A DNA stretch of 64,000 nucleotides from Agapetus fuscipes (Eukaryota > Arthropoda > Insecta > Trichoptera > Glossosomatidae), in NCBI GenBank assembly GCA_951799405.1, contig OX637339.1:14322001-14386000 (forward strand), written 5' to 3'. The notes under the pieces are model-generated. The model made no database searches and was not told the DNA's origin. It was given only the letters and a program-made list of their open reading frames with translations. Each line of letters opens with the position of its first letter. The stretch's first letter is position 1. Both the position numbers and the translations under genes were made by a program. Of this stretch, positions 20,437 through 29,667 are shown in pieces.

Positions 20437-20689
20437 TATTATAGATTTAAAAAATCCCGATTGATTCTGACACACTTGGTGGTGATCAGACATTAGGCTT
20501 TGAACGCAAGCGTTTTACAAACTGATATCGTATATATTTTTTTGGTTGCCGGTGTGGGATCACCGGGAAGAAGCGGCATAGTCAGCGTTTGGGACCAGGT
20601 GTGCTGCGGCGTCAGGGTCACGGACAACACGCGTATAAGTCGCTTTTTATGTTCCCAGCCTCTAGCACTCTTCATTCCTGATGTAACCG

Positions 20690-20885
20690 TGAAGCGACGG
20701 GAACAAAATGCGTACAAATATTGTGAATGTGTGGACATGTGGAAAGAATGGATGATGGGAGGAACAGGGGGAAAGGAATGGAGGGGAAAAAAGAGGGAAA
20801 AGGAAGACCGAGAAAAGTATGGCTGGGTCAGATTGGGGAAATTGTGAAAGAATAGGATATACAAAGCGAAGGTCTATAATCTAAG
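20690..20885 (+). mobile_element. LINE-B 3' fragment
   Basis: GGGAAAAGGAAGACCGAGAA, AGTATGGCTGGGTCAG, TTGTGAAAGAATAGGATATA match the GRGRPRKVW..EWDIQ region. Ends where family A begins. Confidence 0.6.
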
Positions 20886-21245
20886 CTTCAAAGATATGAT
20901 AACATTTAAGGCGCATATTAAATGCATGCCCACAGATACTACACATTCTGTATGTTTGCATACAAATAAACAAAGCTTCACATGAACATAAGCCTTAATG
21001 TCAAAGAAGAAAATGTATAAAAAAGGTGATGGATACGAATGAATCGAAAAAGTGGCAAAGACATATTAACATTTAATGTTCATATTGCATGCATGCCCAC
21101 AAGCAGATACATGTAAGTTCACGCATAAAAATGCTTACATTTCAAAAAGCAAAACTTAAATGAACATAAGTCCAGCCACTTTTGCCGTCCTTTCCTGCAA
21201 CAGAATGACATTGGCAAAGTGAACCATTTTTACAGCATGGATCGT
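20875..21245 (-). mobile_element. Two family A copies in tandem
   Basis: 20875-21000 (ATAATCTAAGCTTCAAAGAT, CACATGAACATAAGCC) and 21050-21245 (AAAGACATATTAACATTTAA, GACATTGGCAAAGTGAACC). Confidence 0.74.
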
Positions 21246-21370
21246 GAACGGATGATTTTTTAAATTCTACGAAGAGCGCACGTGATTTTTTTTTTGTGCT
21301 TCGCCGGGAATCGAACACACAAGATTTTGTTACAAATCGCAGCATTAACCACTAGACTACGGAACGATCC
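21245..21370 (-). mobile_element. SINE-1 head fragment
   Basis: GCTTCGCCGGGAATCGAACAC, AACCACTAGACTACGGAACG; 3' half missing. Confidence 0.75.
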
Positions 21371-21710
21371 TAAATGACACTTTATGTTTTATTAAGATTA
21401 CTTTAAATATATTTTTGTCGGTCGTTTCTGGGTTGGAACAACGACTGCATGTTTTGTATGCGCACTGGTTTACGGCCAGTAAAAGGGCTTTTGATAAATA
21501 GCCTTCGATTAACTAGAGAGATTACCTCCACAACTTAACCTGTCGATAGCTTATCCGGCGGTTAAATTACAAATATTGCGTAATTTATACTTATACTACC
21601 AGACATTATATGCTCGTAGTTATACGGACAAAATACCACTTGAAATTCTTATTCTTTTCTCAATTTCATTCAGAGTTTCATTCAGTGATCTATGTAAGTT
21701 ACAAAGATAT

Positions 21711-21827
21711 AAAGGATAAAAGAAAAACAGCTTTGTTTGATGCAAACGGATGTTTGCGAAACCGGTTGAGGTATAAAATAAATATACTCAAGTAATCGAA
21801 AACAAAGCTGTTTTTCTTTTATCCTTA
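21711..21827. repeat. Perfect 27-bp inverted repeat
   Basis: AAGGATAAAAGAAAAACAGC plus TTTGTTT at left and the exact inverse at right, 60-bp loop. Small foldback or MITE. Confidence 0.75.
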
Positions 21828-21884
21828 ATGATAAACGATTACAAAGTTAATGCCTCTACAATCAATACAAAGATATTGTTCGGA

Positions 21885-22600
21885 GTTTACTTGGGTTCTT
21901 TTTAATTAAAACTGCGATTTATTTATTGAACAGGATTTAATTTGCACAATATAAAGTTACAAAGTACTTCTCTAGGTCTATCGAATTCGCGTCACAATGT
22001 TTCAAGCGTCTCTGACCCTTCGCACCATTGCGGCTCTTATCTATACCGTTCATATGGACGTTTCTCGTGTATTCCAGATTCTTCTATAGTGGGTTGTTCT
22101 ACACGCACACCAACAAGCATGCTTAGTTACATGTTCACACAAACTCATACGGTGCTATTCTTAGACATTTTAGTCGTCGGTTGAGCTCACGCTTTGACAA
22201 ACGAATGATGCATTTGTATGAAGACCTGTCAATCCAAGATGGCCGCAAGTGAACAGCTGATTTGTTTTCATACAAATATTACAAAATTCGGTAGGTAAGT
22301 AAGAATGACCGTGATGATGAAACTTCCAGCACAGGCACCATTAGTTTGTCAAAGCGTGGGCTTAGCCGACGACTAAAATGACAAAGAATAGTCCCGTTAG
22401 TAGATCATGCTAGAGGCAAACACACACACCAGCAAACTACGTGCATGTACACACAAAGGCATAGTTCGTCACAATATTGTTACGAATATATAGTTGTGTG
22501 TTGTGGCTTGTCTGTGTTTAAGTCTGTGAAGTCTCTCTAGAAATAAATAGATATTAGGTATTTATATAATTTGTATTCGTTTTTTTCGAGATTGCTCGTG
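21885..22600. mobile_element. Long-end repeat (TTTACTTGGGTTCTTTTTAA), interrupted
   Basis: Left end TTTACTTGGGTTCTTTTTAA, GGATTTAATTTGCACAATAT; matched in reverse at 37110-37265, and partly at 36565-36960 and 55180-55500. The MITE at 22158-22382 lies inside. Probably a TIR-type DNA transposon remnant; class not certain. Confidence 0.5.
22158..22382. mobile_element. MITE with ATTCTTAGACATTTTAGTCG ends
   Basis: About 45-bp inverted ends (TTTAGTCGTCGGTTGAGC, CACGCTTTGACAAAC). The interior (GAAGACCTGTCAATCCAAG, GGTAGGTAAGTAAGAATGAC) also occurs at 37492-37605. Inserted in the repeat starting at 21885. Confidence 0.8.
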
Positions 22601-22861
22601 TGTGCGTTTGATCGGATATTTTAGTAAAGTCTCGCATGTACCAATTCTCAATGATTCGAGAATGATCTTTATTTTTGCTATAAAATATGGCCCAAAACCC
22701 TCTGAAGCTTGAGAAGTCAATCGACCGTTGGATTGTGCAAGTATAAAGTGACTATGTGTCCGAACCGAATCTGTAATAAATCACCGCATTTTTAATTGAA
22801 AAGAACTCGCGTAATATGATAAAAATAGCTTTACATTAAAACTTGTGTCGTATTGAACCAA

Positions 22862-23188
22862 AGTCCGGTCGATTGCTCAGTTGGTAGAGTGCTTGCATTC
22901 CATGCCGTGAGCTCGGGTTCGAATCCCACCGAGGGTGTCAGAAATGATTTCCCGTTTCAGAGTTTATTTTAAGCCCCACTATAAAATACCAGCAAGGTTT
23001 ACACAGCCTTCACGAGAAATGAGTACCAGCCCCTTCGGGAGCTGGGACACCCCCACTTCAACTGAAGTGCTTGGCGTGAGGGCGGTCCTCTTACCTGTAA
23101 AAATAAATGAGTTCTAATCGCCACATGCGAAACCCTTCTGGGATAATGCGGCAAGGAGTTACACTTCATGTGTACCTTAGTTGCGGAT
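22862..23188 (+). mobile_element. SINE-2, near-complete reference copy
   Basis: tRNA-derived head GTCGATTGCTCAGTTGGTAG (A box) and GGGTTCGAATCCCACCGAG (B box); looks like a Trp/Met/Ala-type tRNA with no CCA. Body: GTGTCAGAAATGATTTCCCG, CCAGCAAGGTTTACACAGCC, GAGTACCAGCCCCTTCGGGA, GTGCTTGGCGTGAGGG, and a 3' end GGATAATGCGGCAAGGAG, CTTAGTTGCG. Other copies end (TTGCG)n. About 325 bp. On the reverse strand it contains TTTATTTTTACAG directly followed by GTAAGAG. Confidence 0.88.
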
Positions 23189-23573
23189 ACCGAGGATTTA
23201 AATGAATCGAAATTGAGGTAAATAAATACATGGCACAACGAGTGGCAGGACTTGAACCTAAAGGCCCATTTACATTTGTCACTTTTGATGATCATCTTGG
23301 AGGAATCATCGAAAGTGACAAGTGTAAATTGCCTTTCATTGTGATTTCATCCAAAGTGTACACTTAAGATGAAGGATGAAATATTTCGACCCCCGTCCTA
23401 CTTTTGATGAAAGAGTCGTTCCTCGAAGCGATGATTCATCGAGAGTGAGGGCCCAATGACAAATGTAAACACTTTGTTTATTACGTTTGTTCACTTCACA
23501 AACACCAGTTGATTGTTTTGGGTTTTGGTAGTTTTATTTGATTTAAATATTGTGCATACCTATCATCGTGGTA

Positions 23574-24046
23574 ATGTCATTCAAGTGGCAAGATAAACAC
23601 ATGGAACTATTTCTAGAAACTTACCAGCGGTATGCTGACAACAATTGAAGACACTATCGGAAGAAAATAAGCAGGATCTGAACGAATTCGACGTGTTTTG
23701 TGACAGCCTTGCTATACAGTTGAAAAAAATGCCCTTAGATAGGGCTCTTATCTGTCAAGGATAGCTACAGAAAGTGATGACACAAGAACGACTCTTCCAA
23801 CTCACATCACACCCCCAGTCTCACTCATCCATGTCGTCCAGGTCACCTGCTGATTATCAACAGTCGATAGCAACTTCAGGCCCGTACTCTGCGATGTCAT
23901 CAACGCAAAGCAGCACACATTCACGGCAGTCACAAAACCATTACTACCAATCTACCGAAAAAGATGACGATTATGAAAACAGTGATGTTTTGTCCGATGC
24001 CATTTCTTCAGCGGGAATAATAGTTGATGATTTAATGGCTTTATAA
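23574..24046 (+). pseudogene. Harbinger accessory MADF/BESS-like protein, broken
   Basis: Starts MSFKWQDKHMELFLETYQRY, which resembles the first helix region of a MADF/Myb-like domain, but stops after 22 codons. After a frame change it continues as EENKQDLNEFDVFCDSLA, then IQLKKMPLDRALI, which matches the BESS motif pattern (FDxF, then LxxMPxxRAL). One more stop is followed by a Ser/Gln-rich tail ending DDLMAL. The middle of the MADF domain is absent. In Harbinger elements this second protein binds DNA and helps nuclear import of the nuclease; this copy cannot do so intact. Confidence 0.7.
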
Positions 24047-24315
24047 TAAATTATCTTACGTTATTTTATAGAAATAAAAAACATTTTCAAAATTACTTGA
24101 AACTTTGTATACTGTAAACTTTTTATTCTACCGGCAGACAGCTTTTGCTATTGCTGGTATTAAATACTTTTTCTCCTACTGTTTTAAAGTTCAATTAATG
24201 TTTTTTTTTTGTTTTTTTTAAGTAATGTTCTTCTTTTTCTTTTTTTGTACCCCATCTATTTCATGTAAATAAAGTATGTGTTTCATTCATTCATTCAACT
24301 TTTTATTCTGTTAAC

Positions 24316-24825
24316 CTATGAATTAATTAAACTACAAGATATTAAATTTCTACTTACCATTATAAAATCTGCCAAACAGTTGTATATAGCCCTGCATACC
24401 TCAGGCAAAAACCGTGAAAATGTGCTTCTTGGAATTCTGTACAGTGCACTTAAGGTACCTATATTATCTCCAGTCGCTAGATATCGTAGCGTCATTTGCA
24501 GTTTTATTTTAGGGCTTAAAGCTTCTCGGAACCAAGTATCTTTTTTTCTTATCAACGGAGTTACTTTGTCTAGAAGATATGCGAATTGCTCCTCGTTCAT
24601 TCTTAAATGATTTCTATACACCTCAGGATTTTCCTCTGCCCATTCTCTTAACAGGGTTGACGAAGCTCCCAGATTTGTCCTCCTTGAAACCCATGGCTTC
24701 ACCCACCAACGTCTTTGAACACGTTTACGTGATATAATAGCATTCAATTCATGCAGCAGTCCACGTGAAATTAAGGCAATGCCTCTGCGTATAATTTTTT
24801 GATTTCTTCTTGAACGAGACATCAC
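24316..24825 (-). pseudogene. HARBI1-like Harbinger nuclease, N-terminal part only
   Basis: An open 169-residue frame with clear HARBI1 family features: RRWWVKPWVSRR near residue 40, GASSTLLREW, NPEVYRNHLRM, LLDKVTPLIRKKDT, LRYLATGD, and IPRSTFSRFLPEVCRAIY at about 130-148. These form the N-terminal helical and helix-turn-helix-like region. Homology ends at about residue 157, where intact family members (roughly 350-400 residues) would continue into the DDE catalytic domain. No catalytic Asp/Glu triad is present, so the protein would be inactive. It converges with the accessory gene inside the same element. Confidence 0.85.
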
Positions 24826-25015
24826 TTTTCACAGACACGAACACTGTGCACGAGAGGTGAAACCAGCAAACTGTAGAAAATATGTAAACGAGGATGATCA
24901 CCCTGGATGATTTCACTCTGAGTGATTCACTTTGGATGTACCTCAAAAGTGATATAATGTAAACCCTGCTTAAGTAATATTCTCTCTAAGTATATTTAGC
25001 CGCCGAGATCATCTC

Positions 25016-25205
25016 CCACTTCTGAGTACTGTTCTACCCGAAGTATTAAACAATACTTATAAACTTAACAATTGCGTTCACCAAACAATGTACGGAAAGT
25101 TAAACACTGCGTCTAGTGAGAGTTTTGTTTCCATTCATTTTTGGAAAACGTTTATATTTGAGTATTGTTTGATACTTGCGGCACTGAGTACCGGCTTGAA
25201 AGTTG
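25016..25205. mobile_element. MITE-I, inverted-repeat element (copy 1)
   Basis: Ends GAGTACTGTTCTACCCG, AAGTATTAAACAATACTTAT and, inverse, GGTACTCAGTGCCGC, AAGTATCAAACAATACTCA. Central words CTGCGTCTAGTGAG, GTTTCCATTCATTTTT recur in MITE-I copies at 39695 and 50080. Confidence 0.65.
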
Positions 25206-25379
25206 AAACTTGATGGTCTAAAAATATGAGATGCCACTTTCAGAAGGATTCGAAACAGTGGCGTAGGGTTGTAAACTTGTAACCATCTGTGCTTCTACCA
25301 AAGCAATTCCAAAGTTTTTTTTACATGATAGCAGTGCACAGGAACTGTTATAAAGTCTTGTAATCGTTGGTGACAAATA

Positions 25380-25453
25380 ATGAGGGAGGGATCGAACCCT
25401 TGCTCTCGGCATGGAATGCAAGCATTCTACCAACTGAGCTATCGATCGGACTT
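25380..25453 (-). mobile_element. SINE-2 head only
   Basis: GAGGGAGGGATCGAACCCTT, GCTCTCGGCATGGAATGCAA, ACTGAGCTATCGATCGGAC. Abuts family A at 25454. Confidence 0.78.
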
Positions 25454-25640
25454 TTCCCCTGTTTCAGGGAAGGTCGGCAAGAGTTGCAGGGTGTATGACG
25501 TGTATGTCCATTTGAGATTTGTTTTTTATGATGTAGGTTCACATGCGGCATGAACAAGCGCGAAATTTCATATGTCTGCTTGTGAGAATGCATATAATGT
25601 GAATCCCCAATGTTATATATTTTTGCAACTTAGATTAGAA
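25454..25640 (+). mobile_element. Family A copy, 5' truncated
   Basis: CCCCTGTTTCAGGGAAGG to TTTTGCAACTTAGATTAGA. Fused to a SINE-2 head on its left. Confidence 0.8.
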
Positions 25641-25844
25641 TCTCAATTCTCAAGCAAGACCCGGTTGTTATAAGGCTGGATGGACCTTTGGTGACCGGTC
25701 TTTAGTAAAGGTTTATGAATTTTTCAACCCAGCGAAGAGCACATTTGAAAATATAAATGGTATATTTTTGTGCTCCGCCGGCATTCGAACCAACGACCTT
25801 CTATTTACGAGTACGAAGTGTTACCATTGGGCTACGGATCGGTC
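25641..25844 (-). mobile_element. SINE-1 copy, 3' truncated
   Basis: CTCAAGCAAGACCCGGTTG, GGATGGACCTTTGGTGACCG, GCTCCGCCGGCATTCGAACC, ATTGGGCTACGGATCGGTC. Confidence 0.82.
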
Positions 25845-26255
25845 TGTAACTGTAACTGTCACTGTATCCTGCCGCCGTTCCACTAGGGGTGGCCGGTACC
25901 TCCGCAGATGTGTCTCCACTTTTTTCTGTCCTTGCATAACTCTTTCATCTCTTCAACATTCATCACTTTCTTCATACATACTCTTCTCTTATTCTCACTC
26001 TGCAGGTTCCATTCTTTCGTAATCTCACCTATTTGGTCTATCCATTCCTTCTTCGGTCTTCCCCTTCCACGTTTTCCTCTGGCATTTACTCTGTACACTT
26101 TCTTTGTTAGTCGTTCATCATCCATTATTTCAAGGTGTTCGAACCATCTAATTGTGATTTTTTGTACTTTCTTTCCTAAATTCTCTTTTATACCACACTC
26201 GTTCATCACCCAATCATTGCTGACTCTATCATTCAGTGTCTTTCCAGACATTGCT
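25845..26255 (-). mobile_element. LINE-B 3' fragment with (TTACAG)n tail
   Basis: Open over 122 codons: MSGKTLNDRVSNDWVMNECG, RWFEHLEIMDDERLTKKVYR, GRGRPKKEWIDQIGEITKEW, MNVEEMKELCKDRKKWRHIC. The tail at 25850-25870 is (TTACAG)n read on the minus strand. Confidence 0.75.
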
Positions 26256-26257
26256 AA

Positions 26258-26600
26258 AAAAATAAAGCCATCAATGGCTTGGCTCCACTTTATCTGACTG
26301 ACATGATTTCGCCTGTTGAGATGGGTGTGAGGAGGCAGACACTCAGATCCGCGGGCGATGGTGCGATCAATTTAGTTCAGCCGCACCGTCAGATCCATAC
26401 AAATTTTGGAGACCGTGCTTTCCGTGTTGCGGGTCCGGTGGAGTGGAATAGACTGCCACCCGGAGTGAAGAACTCCAATTCTGTGGGTATATTTCGCGGA
26501 GCTCTCAAGACGCACCTTTTCAAAAAGTCTTATCCGTGATCGGAGAGGGCCCTTGAGGTGTGACACACACAAAAGCGGCGCTCTCTTATCATATGTTATT
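26258..26600 (+). mobile_element. LINE 3' end (RT C-terminus and tail) shared with SINE-1
   Basis: Encodes KAINGLAPLYLTDMISP, LRSAGDGAINLVQP, NFGDRAFRVAGPVEWNRLP, GIFRGALKTHLF: the C-terminal block common to CR1/L2-type and related non-LTR elements. Just after the stop, the untranslated tail GAGAGGGCCCTTGAGGTGTG, then ACACACACAAAAGCGGCGCT, is nearly the same as the 3' tail of SINE-1 (GCAGAGGGCTCTTGAGGTGTG..). This makes it the likely partner LINE of that SINE. It is truncated at the 5' side and lies between a LINE-B fragment and a SINE-1-like scrap. Confidence 0.82.
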
Positions 26601-27063
26601 TAAAATAAATAAGCCTTATTTATATATTGCTCTCAGGACCGGTCATTATAAATATATATTTATTTTGCATTTCTCGTCTTCCTTTCATCCCTTTTCCATG
26701 TTCACCCTCCTCCACTGCCTCATTAGTAATACTAATATAATATGTAAGTATGCAAGGAGCCGTTAGTATAATATTATGCTCTGGACTTACTGGTACACAT
26801 GTATGCGCGTACTTGCGGGTATAACAGGAAACCGAGGGAATGGAATGTCTATAAATAATAATAAGTACGATATGAAATACAAGATCGCTTACACACAAAC
26901 ACTCCTCGCCTTTCTCTACAAACAATGCTACGTTTGTTTACTTTTTAAATACTTCTCTTTATAGCTTGCCTTATAAGTTTAATTCCTTACCAACTCATAC
27001 CAAGCCTCATACCAACCTATAGGAAGCCTTTACGAGAAATAAAATTCCCAACAAATTTGCTTG

Positions 27064-27350
27064 GGGGCCGTCCATAAATTACGTCATCAATTTTGGCCGA
27101 TTTTCGACCCCCCCCCCCTTTACAATCATCCTATAGTCATTATCTAATGACCCCCCTCCCCCTCTTGCTGTAATAATGGATGAGCTTAATAATTAATAAT
27201 GTTATATTACTCACATACTATTTTTTATATTTTGTAGAAATTGGTATTTACAAGAATGACGTCACTTTTGGTACTCGTACATCATTTGCCATCATCCGCA
27301 GACCAGACTCCCCCCCCTTAATGCGAATGACGTAATATATGGACAGCCCC
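27064..27350. mobile_element. GGGGCCGTCCATAAATTACGTCA MITE, copy 1
   Basis: Inverted ends GGGGCCGTCCATAAATTACG and, from the right, GGGGCTGTCCATATATTACG, each followed by a homopolymer C/G run. This end sequence is common to MITEs of many insects. 287 bp, non-coding. Confidence 0.88.
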
Positions 27351-27570
27351 ATAGAACTTTAACCTTCATCAAATTAAATTCCTTACATCCTCCATCTCAT
27401 CAAAGAGTCTTCGGAAACATTCAACATATTTATATTTCGTCGTTCCTGATGATTTTTTCTTGTGAATAAAGAAAAAGTTGTGTTCCACAGTTTTTTTAAT
27501 CGTCGCATCATAGTGACATTATTGTCGATGAAAAAAAAACTCTTGCTAAAAAGATGTATAATTTTGAATG

Positions 27571-27653
27571 TTACTCGTACATCATTTGCCATCATCCGCA
27601 GACCAGACTTCCCCCCCCCCTTAATGCGAATGACGTAATATATGGACAGCCCC
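27571..27653. mobile_element. GGGGCCGTCC MITE, right-end fragment
   Basis: ACTCGTACATCATTTGCCAT, CCGCAGACCAGACTTCCCC and ATATATGGACAGCCCC match the right 80 bp of the copy at 27064. Confidence 0.85.
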
Positions 27654-27694
27654 TTGACGAATAAGTTGTTATGAAGCTCACCCTTTTTTTTTTC

Positions 27695-28125
27695 AAAGGC
27701 TGACCACACATGCTGTAAAGAACTTGGTTCACTTTGCCAACGCCACCCCGATTTTTAGGGCAAGACGGTGGCAGGAGCTGGAAAAATTATTTCTCAAGTG
27801 AGATTTGGTTTATTTTGTATGTACCTACTCATGCAGTATTCGTAAGCGCGAACGTACAAGCGCCTGCTTGTGAGCATGCATCAAACATGAGCCTTTAATG
27901 TCAATACATCTTTGGAACTTAGATTATAGAAGGGTGCTCTACATAAAATGTTTATAACAAAAAAATTAAGGGTGCTCTTCTCAAAGAGATAACATAAATC
28001 TTTTTCTTAATGTTTTTTTTCATTTGACTCGGCACAATAAAAAAAACTTACAAGTACCTGCTTGCAGGCGTGCATTACATAAGTGTCAATATAATATCTT
28101 TGCAACTTAGATTATAGATTGTAGT
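27695..28125 (+). mobile_element. Family A, full copy and a following 3' fragment
   Basis: 27695-27930 (GGCTGACCACACATGCTG, GGTTCACTTTGCCAACGCC) and 28048-28125 (CTTACAAGTACCTGCTTGC, TATCTTTGCAACTTAGATTA). Confidence 0.74.
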
Positions 28126-28150
28126 CAGTTTGACACAGAGGATTATTTAA

Positions 28151-28436
28151 GGGGTCGTCTATAAATTACGTCATCGATTTTGGCCGATTTTCGATCCCCC
28201 CCCCTACAATCATCCTAATGTCATTATCTAATGACCTCCCCTCCCCCTCTTGCTGTAATAATGGATGAGCTTAATAATTAATAATGTTATATTACTTACA
28301 TAATATTTTGTATATTTTGTAGAAATTGGTATTAATAAGAACGACGTCGCTTTTGGTAATCGTACATCATTTGCCATCATCCGCAGACCAGACTCCCCCC
28401 CCCTTAATGCGAATGAAGTAATATATGGACAGCCCC
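28151..28436. mobile_element. GGGGCCGTCC MITE, copy 2
   Basis: Full-length, about 90 percent like the first copy. TAA sits at both outer edges (before GGGGTCG and after GCCCC), a possible 3-bp target duplication. Confidence 0.87.
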
Positions 28437-28569
28437 TAAGTATATTATTAACTAATTGGCCGAATGAAAGAGAATTCCTGCAATGTTGCACAGCATTTAA
28501 CATGGCTTGAAACAACACATTTTTACTCGCTATCTCAGCCATCTATCTTGAAAATGTCATAACAACTGA

Positions 28570-28890
28570 GTGAGTGTACAATTCTTCCCATATTTTGTCA
28601 ACTGTCAACCATTTGTTTGTTAAATTGCCCTTCACAGCTATGTACCTTCATATTATCTTCTTCATCAACAAATTCTTAGAACACAATATACAGAGGAAAT
28701 GTGGAAGGGTAACGAGGAAAGGGAAGACCGGGAAAAAATTGGCTGGATCAAATTGGTGAAACTGTGAAAGGATATACAAATCGAATTTAAATGTATGAAA
28801 AAGGTGATGAATATAAATGAATTGAAAGAGGTATGCAAGGATAGAAAAAATGCAGGCAAATCTGCAGAGGCTCTGGCTCTAGCGGAATGG
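28570..28890 (+). mobile_element. LINE-B 3' fragment
   Basis: GAGGAAAGGGAAGACCGGG, AAAAAGGTGATGAATATAAA, TGAATTGAAAGAGGTATGCA and AGCGGAATGGCGACAG, in family order, with deletions. Confidence 0.6.
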
Positions 28891-28984
28891 CGACAGATTT
28901 AGATGACATTCCGACATGCAATATTGTTGTGGAGTCTTTAAATGTCCAGTTAAAGTGGAGAATGAGATCGGAATATTTTTTTTA

Positions 28985-29150
28985 ATTTGTCTGTGTTTGA
29001 CAGTTCTGGCTGATAGTTATGTCCCATAGTGTGCTTCAATGCCGTGAGCTAGCGTCAGCTCCATTTGTATTTTACTTCCATGTTTGCTTCATGCTTGTAT
29101 ACGCTAACTGTTTGGGATCGTGAGGGACACATCAGTAGTTCGCTAATTTG
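28985..29150 (+). repeat. Dispersed repeat, copy 1
   Basis: GTGCTTCAATGCCGTGAGCT, AGCTCCATTTGTATTTTAC, GATCGTGAGGGACACA; matches 60660-60790. Confidence 0.6.
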
Positions 29151-29254
29151 GTTGATAAATATTTGACACATACATTTTCTGTTTCTTCAGTTACCTTGAA
29201 GCTACTAGTGATTTCACGGAATATATAGATGAATATAATTTATTATTTGTGTTT

Positions 29255-29425
29255 TCCTTGACTCATCCGTTTGTACGAGGCTGACCACCCGTACTGTAAA
29301 AATTGGTTCACTTTACATGTCATCCCTGTTTCAGGGAAGGAGGGCAGAATTGCAGAGTTTATTTTCATTTGAGATTTGGACTTGATAATTTCACATGCAG
29401 CATGTGTAAACGTGAACTTGACTAG
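29255..29425 (+). mobile_element. Family A, 3' truncated
   Basis: TCCTTGACTCATCCGTTTGT, GTCATCCCTGTTTCAGGGAA, TCACATGCAGCATGTG. Confidence 0.74.
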
Positions 29426-29589
29426 GATGAAAATGACCTAGCTGATGAAAAAAAGGTCTGCATTTTTTTTTATTAAAAAGCTCTTGGACAAAATGCACTA
29501 TTTTTACAAAATAGGTGGGCAACTATACACCAACCAATGAATGTTGGCATATTATATTTGTTGGGGAACACTCTCTAGTATATAATTAG

Positions 29590-29656
29590 AGCTTTTTCTC
29601 CTTCTTCTTTATGGCAAATTCCCGCGGAGAGCAGGGGCGCCAGTGTCAAGTATACT
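29590..29656 (-). mobile_element. Short 3' fragment of the RNase H LINE family
   Basis: About 60 bp matching 45250-45307 (CCCGCGGAGAGCAGGGGCGC, then CAGTGTCAAGTATAC) including the (GAA)n tail. Flanked by AGAGCTTTTTC and AGAGCCTTTTC, a likely imperfect target duplication. It is a very strongly 5'-truncated insertion. Confidence 0.75.
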
Positions 29657-29667
29657 TTCAGAGCCTT

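Larger units (their letters stand above)
23263..24970. mobile_element. PIF/Harbinger DNA transposon, internally deleted, with TAA target duplication
   Basis: A 1708-bp element with both ends present. The left end starts AGGCCCATTTACAT and the right end, read inward, starts AGCAGGGTTTACAT, with TCACTTTTGA about 15 bp in at both ends. TAA occurs just outside on each side (23260-23262 and 24971-24973), the 3-bp target duplication typical of PIF/Harbinger. It carries the two genes expected for an animal Harbinger in converging orientation, a MADF/BESS-type accessory protein (23574-24046, plus) and a HARBI1-like nuclease (about 24355-24825, minus). Both are truncated, so the element cannot move by itself. 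Confidence 0.9.

Noticed and set aside
20500..20850. 115-codon ORF (plus) and 123-codon ORF (minus)
   Set aside because: The right part is a LINE-B fragment in the wrong frame; the left part shows no domain.
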